Source: an uncultured Acidimicrobiales bacterium (lineage in GTDB: Bacteria; Actinomycetota; Acidimicrobiia; Acidimicrobiales; SHLQ01). Taken from it: 34,602 nt of DNA. A program made the position numbers and the translations under genes. The notes below the pieces were generated by a model. That model saw nothing but the letters and a program-made list of their open reading frames with translations, had not been told where the DNA came from and ran no database searches. The DNA is taken from NCBI GenBank assembly GCA_937969565.1, contig CALBVR010000255.1:1-34602 (forward strand), written 5' to 3'. This document shows positions 27,666 through 34,602 of this stretch, in pieces; within the stretch, counting starts at the first letter, position 1; the number at the start of each line of letters is the position of its first letter.

Positions 27666-29438
27666 ATGACCGATCCCATTCGTATCGCCAACTGCTCGGG
27701 GTATTTCGGCGACCGCTCGTCGGCGGCCCGCGAGATGGTCGAGGGCGGACCGATCGATGTGCTCACCGGCGACTGGCTCGCCGAGCTCACCATGCTCATC
27801 CTCAGTCGCATCCGGGCGAAGAAGCCAGGTGGCGGCTACGCCGGCACCTTCGTCGGGCAGATGGAGGAGGTCATGGGCACCTGCCTCGATCGGGGCATCA
27901 AGGTCGTCACCAACGCCGGCGGCCTGGACCCGGACGGGTGCGCCGACGCCGTGGCCGAGGTGGCGGATCGGCTGGGCCTGGCACCTCGGATCGCCTGGGT
28001 GGGAGGCGACAACCTGATGGATCGAATCGACGAGCTGGTGGCCGCTGGTGCCATCGGTCCGTTCGACGATCGCACGCCCTTCTCGGCCGAGGGCATGCTC
28101 ACCGCGAACGCGTACTTCGGATGTTGGGGAATCGTCGACGCTCTCGAGCGCGGTGCCGACATCGTGATCACCGGCCGCACGACCGATGCAGCCGTCGTCT
28201 GCGGACCGGCCGCCTGGCACCACGGATGGACCCGCGACGACCTGGATCCGCTGGCTGGCGCCGTGGCCGCCGGACACGTCATCGAATGCAGCGGTCAGGC
28301 CACCGGCGGGAACTACTCGTTCTTCACCGAGATCGAGGGCTGGGATGAGGTCGGTGGACGAGCTCGATTCGGCTACCCGTGGGCGGAGATCGCCGCCGAC
28401 GGTTCGTCCATCATCGGCAAACACGACGGCACCGGTGGTGCGGTCACCGTCGGCACCGTGACATCGCAGCTCCTCTACGAGATCGGCTCGCCCGCCTACC
28501 CGGGACCAGACGTGACTGCACGGTTCGACGCCACGGAGCTTGAACAGGTCGCACCGGATCGAGTCCGCATCTCTGGAACCGTCGGTGAACCTCCGCCCCC
28601 GACACTCAAGGTGGCGACCAATCGGATGGGGGGTTTCCGCAACTCGGTGACGCTCGGCCTCGTCGGATTGGACATCGAAGCGAAAGCGCAGCTGTGTGAG
28701 GCGGTCTTCTGGGACGCGTTCCCGTACCGTCGCGACGAGATCGACGACGTGCAGATCACCCTCAGCCGCACCGATCACGAAGACCCGGTGTCCAACGATG
28801 CTGCCACCGCTCGCTGGACCGTCACGGTCAAGGACGCCGACTCCACCAAGGTCGGCCGACCCTTCTCGAACGCGATCTTCCAGACGGCGCTCGCCAGCAT
28901 TCCCGGCATGCACGGCCTCTCCGGCGGCCCACGAGCCGCCGATCCGTTCGGCGTGTACCAGCCGGCCGCGGTGCAGCGAGACCTCGTCCCGCAGTACGTG
29001 CACCTCCTCGGCGGTGAAACCACCATGGTGGATTCGATCGAACCGTCCGGCGTTGCCCCCGATCTCGATCTGCTCCCCTCGAGGGGGCCGGTCGACGGAC
29101 CGACGACGCCAGCACCGTTGGGGCTCCTCTTCGGCGCCCGGTCCGGCGACAAGGGAGGCAACGCCAACCTCGGGGTCTTCGCCCGGGATGAGAGGGCGTG
29201 GGCCTGGCTGGATCACTTCCTCACGACCGAACGGCTCCGCGAACTGCTTCCGGAAGCAAGCGAACTGGCCATCGATCGGTATCGACTGCCGCGGATTCGA
29301 AGCCTGAACTTCGTCATCCATGACCTGTTGGGCGAGGGTGTGGCGGCCTCGACCCGCAGCGACGCCCAGGCCAAATCGCTGGGAGAGTGGTTGCGCGCCC
29401 GGGTCGTGCCCATTCCCCGTGATCTTCTGCCGGACTAG
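27666..29438 (+). CDS. AtuA-like (acyclic terpene utilization / DUF1446) protein with C-terminal ferredoxin-like domain
   Basis: MTDPIRIANCSGYFGDRSSAAREMVEGGPIDVLTGDWLAELTMLILSRIRAKKPGGGYAGTFVGQMEEV...NAGGLDPDGC; C-terminal LLFGARSGDKGGNANLGVFAR. Confidence 0.9.
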   Translation: MTDPIRIANCSGYFGDRSSAAREMVEGGPIDVLTGDWLAELTMLILSRIRAKKPGGGYAGTFVGQMEEVMGTCLDRGIKVVTNAGGLDPDGCADAVAEVADRLGLAPRIAWVGGDNLMDRIDELVAAGAIGPFDDRTPFSAEGMLTANAYFGCWGIVDALERGADIVITGRTTDAAVVCGPAAWHHGWTRDDLDPLAGAVAAGHVIECSGQATGGNYSFFTEIEGWDEVGGRARFGYPWAEIAADGSSIIGKHDGTGGAVTVGTVTSQLLYEIGSPAYPGPDVTARFDATELEQVAPDRVRISGTVGEPPPPTLKVATNRMGGFRNSVTLGLVGLDIEAKAQLCEAVFWDAFPYRRDEIDDVQITLSRTDHEDPVSNDAATARWTVTVKDADSTKVGRPFSNAIFQTALASIPGMHGLSGGPRAADPFGVYQPAAVQRDLVPQYVHLLGGETTMVDSIEPSGVAPDLDLLPSRGPVDGPTTPAPLGLLFGARSGDKGGNANLGVFARDERAWAWLDHFLTTERLRELLPEASELAIDRYRLPRIRSLNFVIHDLLGEGVAASTRSDAQAKSLGEWLRARVVPIPRDLLPD

Positions 29439-29537
29439 AAGCAAACAACGGGTGAACGATGTCGATGGGCGATGTCGCAGCGGAATGCATGGCCCATGAT
29501 CAGGGTTCCATCTCTTGGACGATACGAAAGCTCTCAC

Positions 29538-30800
29538 GTGCAGACACCCCTACGAACCACGGTCGACATCGCCGACTACCAGGCGATCCGGGACGAGACC
29601 GAGATGCTCGCCGCACCGCTCACGCCCGAGGATCAGCAGATCCAATCGATGCCCGATGTGTCGCCCACCAAGTGGCACCGCGCCCATATCACCTGGTTCT
29701 TCGAGACATTCCTGCTCCTCCCCCACCTCCCGGGCTACACCACGCCTGACGAGCAGTTCGGCTATCTCTACAACTCGTACTACGAGGCGGTCGGCGACCG
29801 TCATCCGCGCCACGAGCGTGGGCTCGTCTCCCGGCCGACCGCCGACGAGGTGACCGACTACCGGGCGCACGTCGACCGAGCCATGCAGCGACTGATCGAC
29901 GATGTGGTCCCGGGTCGGCCCGACCTCGAAGAACTCGTCCGGCTCGGCCTCCACCACGAGCAGCAGCATCAGGAGCTGCTGCTGATGGACATCAAGCACG
30001 TGTTCTCGACCAACCCGCTCCGGCCCGCCTACCAAGCCCGCGCAACCGCTGGAGATGCCGATCCGGGCCCGATCGGATGGGTCGCCTTCGACGGCGGTCT
30101 CATCGACGTCGGCCACGAAGGCAGCGGCTTCCACTTCGACAACGAGGCACCACGTCACAAGACGTGGCTCGAATCCTTCGAACTCGCCGACCGCGCGGTG
30201 ACCTGTGGCGACTGGCTCGAGTTCATGGCCGACTCCGGCTACCACGATGCCCGGTGGTGGCTCTCCGAGGGTTGGGCGACGATCACCCGCGAAGGCTGGG
30301 AATCGCCCATGTATTGGGAGACGACGGCCACCGGATGGCACGTACACACCCTGCATGGCATGCAGCCGGTCGACCGCAACGAGCCGGTATGTCACGTCAG
30401 CTATTACGAGGCCGACGCCTACGCCCGCTGGGCGGGCGCACGCCTGCCGACCGAAGCCGAGTGGGAACATGCGGCCGCCACGGTCGACCCGACCGGCAAT
30501 CTCGGCGACACCGGAGCCCTTCATCCCCTCCCCGCCGAGACCGCCGACGGATCCCTCCGTCAGATGTTCGGCGACGTGTGGGAGTGGACCAGCAGCTCCT
30601 ACTCGCCATACCCGGGCTTCCGCGCCGCCGAAGGCGCAGTCGGCGAGTACAACGGCAAGTTCATGGTGAACCAGTACGTGCTGCGCGGCGGCTGCTGCGC
30701 CACCCCGGCCGGCCACGTGCGACCCACCTATCGCAACTTCTTCCCCACCCACAGCCGCTGGATGTTCAGCGGCCTGCGCCTGGCCCGCGACGCCGGCTGA
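29538..30800 (+). CDS. egtB: Ergothioneine biosynthesis protein EgtB-like (DinB + FGE-sulfatase domains)
   Basis: KWHRAHITWFFETFLL; LGLHHEQQHQELLLMDIKHVF iron-ligand motifs; FGE domain ARLPTEAEWEHAA...FGDVWEWTSSSYSPYPGF...VLRGGCCATP...RWMFSGLRLARD. Start uncertain (GTG 29538; alternatives ATG 29496, 29472). Confidence 0.9.
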   Translation: MQTPLRTTVDIADYQAIRDETEMLAAPLTPEDQQIQSMPDVSPTKWHRAHITWFFETFLLLPHLPGYTTPDEQFGYLYNSYYEAVGDRHPRHERGLVSRPTADEVTDYRAHVDRAMQRLIDDVVPGRPDLEELVRLGLHHEQQHQELLLMDIKHVFSTNPLRPAYQARATAGDADPGPIGWVAFDGGLIDVGHEGSGFHFDNEAPRHKTWLESFELADRAVTCGDWLEFMADSGYHDARWWLSEGWATITREGWESPMYWETTATGWHVHTLHGMQPVDRNEPVCHVSYYEADAYARWAGARLPTEAEWEHAAATVDPTGNLGDTGALHPLPAETADGSLRQMFGDVWEWTSSSYSPYPGFRAAEGAVGEYNGKFMVNQYVLRGGCCATPAGHVRPTYRNFFPTHSRWMFSGLRLARDAG

Positions 30801-30859
30801 CCCCCGCCACAACCGACGCCCTTCCCCACCTCCTGCTTCACCGACCCCGAAAGGCCGCC

Positions 30860-31834
30860 ATGACCGACGCGCTCCGCATCGACAACCACCTCGACGCCGA
30901 CTATTTCGAACGCACCCTTCGATCCGATGTACTCAACGGTCTCACGGCAGAGTTCAAGGAGCTCCCGCCGAAGTGGTTCTACGACGATCTCGGATCCGAG
31001 TTGTTCGACGAAATCACCCGCCTCGAGGAGTACTACCCGACCGAGGCCGAGCGGAGCATCCTCCGAGCGCGTGCCGCCGACGTGGCTCGACTCTCCGAAG
31101 CCGACACCCTCGTCGAGCTCGGCTCCGGCACCGCCGACAAGACCCGCGTCCTGTTGGACGCGATGACGACGACCGGACAGCTCCGACGGTTCGTTCCGTT
31201 CGATGTCAGTGAAGGCATCCTCCGGTCCAGCTCCGAACAGCTGCTTGAGGAGTACCCGGGGCTCAGCGTTCACGGGGTCGTCGGGGACTTTGAAGAGCAC
31301 CTCGATCGGATTCCGGCAGGCGGTCGTCGTGTGACCGCGCTGCTCGGTGGGACCGTCGGGAACTTCGGGCCGCGGGAGCGCAAGGGACTCCTCACCGACA
31401 TCGCACGTGGCATGCAGTCGGGAGACATGTTCCTCCTTGGCACCGACCTCGTGAAGGAAGAGGGGCGGCTCGTCGCCGCCTACGACGATGCCCGGGGCAT
31501 CACGGCGGCGTTCAACAAGAACGTGTTGCGCGTGCTGAACCGTCGGCTCCGAGGCAACTTCGACCTCGACGGGTTCGAGCACGTCGCCCGGTTCGACCAC
31601 GACGACGAATGGATGGACCTCCGACTCCGGTCGCTACGCGACCAGGACGTCCACTTGACGGAGCTCGACCTGGACCTGCACTTTGCTGCAGGCGAGGAGA
31701 TGCGCACGGAGATCTCGGCCAAGTTCCGCCGCGCGGGCGTCGAAGCAGAGCTCGCTGCCGTCGGCCTCGACCTCATCGAATGGTGGACCGATGAGCGCGG
31801 TGACTACGCCCTGTCACTCTCTCGAGTCCGCTGA
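30860..31834 (+). CDS. egtD: L-histidine N(alpha)-methyltransferase EgtD
   Basis: GLTAEFKELPPKWFYDDLGSELFDEITRLEEYYPTEAERSIL...LVELGSGTADKTRVLLDAM...TALLGGTVGNFGPRER...LLGTDLVKEEGRLVAAYDDARGITAAFNKNVLRVLNR. Confidence 0.96.
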   Translation: MTDALRIDNHLDADYFERTLRSDVLNGLTAEFKELPPKWFYDDLGSELFDEITRLEEYYPTEAERSILRARAADVARLSEADTLVELGSGTADKTRVLLDAMTTTGQLRRFVPFDVSEGILRSSSEQLLEEYPGLSVHGVVGDFEEHLDRIPAGGRRVTALLGGTVGNFGPRERKGLLTDIARGMQSGDMFLLGTDLVKEEGRLVAAYDDARGITAAFNKNVLRVLNRRLRGNFDLDGFEHVARFDHDDEWMDLRLRSLRDQDVHLTELDLDLHFAAGEEMRTEISAKFRRAGVEAELAAVGLDLIEWWTDERGDYALSLSRVR

Positions 31835-31843
31835 GGCGGCCGG

Positions 31844-32569
31844 TCAGCCGAGGAACGAACCCTGCAAGCCGCCGGGTGAATGGACGTAGCAGAGCGACTT
31901 GCGGTCGCCCATGCGTTCCCAACCCTGCTCGACAGGTGAGAAGAAGTTGAGTTCGGTGTCCGCGGGCAGCTCGTCCAGACGAGTGAGCAGGCTGTCGGCC
32001 TGTTGTGCGCAGGCGTTGAACACGCTCTGCCAATAGTCGCTGGTCTCCGATGGGTATTCGTTCGGGCCGTCGAGTTCGACTTCGGCGATGATCTGCCCAT
32101 CGTGGGGCGAGTCGCACGATTCGGTGTTGAGGCGTTCGAACTCTTCATCAGCGGCCGGCATCACGAAGCAGTCCCCAGCCTTCAGGTCTTCCGCGCTCGT
32201 CGTTCCCTGCGTGACCCAGAATCCGACCCCGGCCAAGACGATCACGAGCGGGATCAGGAGCAACCGCGGATTGAATCCGCCAGTGTCGGCGAGCCCCTGT
32301 CGCATGTCGTTGAACGATTCAGGCCCCATCTGGGCCGGCGGCCGTGGCGCGATGGCAGTCGCCATCGGCGCGGGGGCTGCGGACTGGGCCGGGGCGGAGA
32401 CGGCGGGAGCCGATGCCAACGGCGCAGGCGGCGTCGCCGATGCGGCGGGCACACCGTCCGGACCCGTGGGCGACACGGGAGGGGGCAACGGAGGCAGGTG
32501 CGGTCGTGGTACGCCGGCGTGGCTCGACGGGCCGACGCCCGCTGCGGATGCAGAGTCTTCGTTCGCCAT
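31844..32569 (-). CDS. Pro/Ala-rich single-TM protein with septum-formation-like extracellular domain
   Basis: Pro/Ala-rich N-terminus, TM PRLLLIPLVIVLAGVGFWV, then DLKAGDCFVMPAADEEFERLNTESCDSPHDGQIIAEVEL, a Cys-containing pattern like Septum_form domains. Confidence 0.7.
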   Translation of the reverse strand: MANEDSASAAGVGPSSHAGVPRPHLPPLPPPVSPTGPDGVPAASATPPAPLASAPAVSAPAQSAAPAPMATAIAPRPPAQMGPESFNDMRQGLADTGGFNPRLLLIPLVIVLAGVGFWVTQGTTSAEDLKAGDCFVMPAADEEFERLNTESCDSPHDGQIIAEVELDGPNEYPSETSDYWQSVFNACAQQADSLLTRLDELPADTELNFFSPVEQGWERMGDRKSLCYVHSPGGLQGSFLG

Positions 32570-32658
32570 CGATCCGGTCCTCCCCTTGACTGCGATGGAC
32601 GCATCGCGAGTTGAAGAACGAATCGGTTCGTTTCGGCTCGGCCTTTAGAGGCGACCGA

Positions 32659-33096
32659 TCAGTCGAAGGCGTAGCGGTAGACGTTCGTCTCGCGCTGAAC
32701 GAAACCGATCCGTTGGTAGAGGCGATTGGCGGCCTCTCGGCTGGGACGGCTCGTGAGATCGACCGTGGTGGCACCAGCCGCTCGGGCGATCTCCAGCGCG
32801 TGCTCGTTCAGCACCCGACCGACGCCCTTGCCACGAGCGTCCTCGTCGACGACGACGTCTTCGATCCAGGCTCGCAACCCGGTCGGGATCCGGAACATCG
32901 CCAGAGTCATCGATCCGACGATCGCACCGGATTCGTCGTCCCGCGCGATGAGCAGCGTGGACGCTTCCGACCCGATGATCGCGCCCAGCGTGGCCGCATC
33001 GGGCGCCGGGTTCGACCGGGAGAGTTGAGGGATGAGCCGTTCGAAGGCGGCGACGAGTTCGTCTGTCACCTCGGTTGCTTCAGAGATCGTGATCAC
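32659..33096 (-). CDS. GNAT family N-acetyltransferase
   Basis: From GTG 33096 (upstream GAAGGAAA): VITISEATEVTDELVAAFERLIPQLS...AWIEDVVVDEDARGKGVGRVLNEHALEIARAAGATTVDLTSRPSREAANRLYQRIGF. Confidence 0.9.
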   Translation of the reverse strand: MITISEATEVTDELVAAFERLIPQLSRSNPAPDAATLGAIIGSEASTLLIARDDESGAIVGSMTLAMFRIPTGLRAWIEDVVVDEDARGKGVGRVLNEHALEIARAAGATTVDLTSRPSREAANRLYQRIGFVQRETNVYRYAFD

Positions 33097-33209
33097 GCTT
33101 TTCCTTCGGCCGGAGAGTCCCCAATCGTAAGCGAACGCGAGGGTTCCGTTGGTCAGGCCGCGACGGATCGCGGTGTCAACCACACGCGTCTCCGATACCG
33201 TTTTCGCTC

Positions 33210-34082
33210 GTGACCACGTCCGACCATACGGCGAACCACGTGCGGTATACGTCCCAACCGGACCTTCGAGCCCCGGTGCTCATCTGTGCCTTCGAAGGTT
33301 GGAATGACGCTGGCGACGCCGCGTCCACGACCGTCCGTCACCTGATCGACCGGTGGTCGGCCGAACGCTTTGCAGACATCGATCCGGAAGAATTCTTCGA
33401 CTTCACCGCCGTTCGACCGACGGTCGAGATTCTGGATGGTCTCGAACGAAACCTTCATTGGCCGGAAAACGTCTTCCACGCCGCTCACCTCGCAGACGCA
33501 CCGTTCGACGCTGTGCTGATGCTCGGGATGGAACCGCAGATGAAGTGGCGCACGTTCTGCGAGAGCATTCTCGAGACCGCTCGCACGGTGGGCGCCGAGA
33601 TGATCGTGACACTCGGTGCGCTCCTGGCGGACGTGCCCCACACCCGCCCACCGCAGGTCGTCGGAACCGCTTACGACGCAGCGACCGTCGAAAAGCTCGG
33701 GCTCGAACCATCGAGCTACGAAGGGCCGACCGGAATTCTGGGAGTCCTGCACGCCGCCGCGAAGGACGAGGGTCTGACCGTCGCGTCGTTGTGGGCTGCG
33801 GTGCCCGCGTACATTCCCGGCGCCACCTCGCCGAAGGCCGCTCTGGCGCTCGTCGAACGCCTGACGCGGTTGCTGGACGTGAACGTCTACACCACCGACC
33901 TCGAGATCGCTTCGGTGTCCTACGAGCGACAGGTCAGCGAACTCGTCGGTGAAGACGAAGAGACCGTCGAGTTCGTCCGTGAACTCGAGGAACGCTTCGA
34001 TGAAGAGGCCGAGTTCCTGGCGAACGACGACCTTGTTGATGAGGTCGAACAGTTCCTCAAGAACCTTCCACCCCGCGACTGA
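33210..34082 (+). CDS. PAC2 family protein
   Basis: APVLICAFEGWNDAGDAASTTVRHLIDRW...VLMLGMEPQMKWRTFCESIL...MIVTLGALLADVPHTRP; GPTGILGVLHAAAKDEGL. Confidence 0.93.
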   Translation: MTTSDHTANHVRYTSQPDLRAPVLICAFEGWNDAGDAASTTVRHLIDRWSAERFADIDPEEFFDFTAVRPTVEILDGLERNLHWPENVFHAAHLADAPFDAVLMLGMEPQMKWRTFCESILETARTVGAEMIVTLGALLADVPHTRPPQVVGTAYDAATVEKLGLEPSSYEGPTGILGVLHAAAKDEGLTVASLWAAVPAYIPGATSPKAALALVERLTRLLDVNVYTTDLEIASVSYERQVSELVGEDEETVEFVRELEERFDEEAEFLANDDLVDEVEQFLKNLPPRD

Positions 34083-34094
34083 CGAAGCGCTGGC

Positions 34095-34602
34095 TCAGTC
34101 GCCGGCATTCAGGGCGTCGAGCTGCTCATCCACGAACGCGACGAGTTGTTCCATCGTGTCCGGCCAGTTGGGCTCATTGAGCACCTCATGCTCGAGCCCT
34201 TCGAGAACGACTCGGGTCGCGAGGTCGAGCGCACCGATCGGTGCGGAGAACTCGGGCGGGACGATGCGGTCCGCACCACCGTGCACCACCATCGTGGGCA
34301 CCCGAAGCCGGTCGACCCGTTCATTCGCTTCCTTCATCGCCTCGAACGCCGCCTGGCCAAGACGAGCGGTCGAACCCTTCACCCGAAGCGGATCACTCTC
34401 GTATACGGCGCCGACGTCCGGGTCGGTGGCCAGCAGGCCTCCGTCGAACTCACTCTTGATGAACAGGCGTGGTGCGACCCGACCGAAGATGGGTGCGGCG
34501 ATTCGCTGCCACGCCGGGGTTTCTGCACCGAGGGCCGGACCGCTCAGGAGCAGGATGTCGGGTTGAGGACGGTCGCTCACGGCATAGCTGAAGGCAATGA
34601 GG
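34095..34602 (-). CDS. Alpha/beta hydrolase (monoacylglycerol lipase-like), 5' part outside the window
   Basis: Open past the ORF-track ATG: ...LIAFSYAVSDRPQPDILLLSGPALGAETPAWQRIAAPIF...LRVPTMVVHGGADRIVPPEFS...LEGLEHEVLNEP. Confidence 0.8.
   Translation of the reverse strand, partial: LIAFSYAVSDRPQPDILLLSGPALGAETPAWQRIAAPIFGRVAPRLFIKSEFDGGLLATDPDVGAVYESDPLRVKGSTARLGQAAFEAMKEANERVDRLRVPTMVVHGGADRIVPPEFSAPIGALDLATRVVLEGLEHEVLNEPNWPDTMEQLVAFVDEQLDALNAGD

Noticed and set aside
26685-29537. 950-aa minus-strand ORF
   Set aside because: Antisense shadow of GNAT and AtuA-like genes in high-GC DNA; composition (Arg/Gly/His-rich, no recognisable motif) and overlap with strongly supported + strand genes argue against coding.
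1-34602. CRISPR array, tRNA/rRNA genes, transposases, phage genes
   Set aside because: Looked for repeats with spacers, cloverleaf/TpsiC-like signals and transposase motifs; none seen by eye. The 26-bp repeats at 8021-8124 are contiguous with no unique spacers.

Overview
High-GC actinobacterial chromosomal segment (the Acidimicrobiia-like gene style is inference only). It is densely coding, with about 33 supportable CDSs and no rRNA, tRNA, CRISPR array or transposase that I could recognise. Main blocks: a FAD-oxidoreductase/ECF41 sigma operon; DoxX-like protein; small HTH and TetR regulators; methyltransferases; fused 5-oxoprolinase/hydantoinase; beta-propeller lipoprotein; GGDEF protein; GPH-type MFS transporter; clan GH-A-like glycosidase with a lamin-tail domain; acyl-CoA carboxylase beta and alpha subunits; an SRPBCC/DGPF(YCII)/ECF42 sigma operon; WS/DGAT; AtuA-like protein; egtB-egtD; and PAC2. 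The most interesting signal is at 15648-16256 (- strand). The ORF track splits there what reads as one TlpA/thioredoxin-like lipoprotein. The two halves share a frame and are separated by a single in-frame TGA exactly where the first Cys of the WAPWCxxC motif should be (WFWAPW-[TGA]-TRCRREA). A perfect 6-bp hairpin with a GGUC apical loop starts 21 nt downstream of the TGA, resembling a bacterial SECIS element. I interpret this as a candidate selenocysteine-containing (UxxC) thioredoxin-like selenoprotein at the head of a glycosidase/transporter operon. Other notable signals: promoter-like sequences matching remembered ECF41 and ECF42 consensus motifs in front of the expected operons, a TetR-operator palindrome, and a four-unit 26-bp tandem repeat built on GGTGCCAGGCAC.
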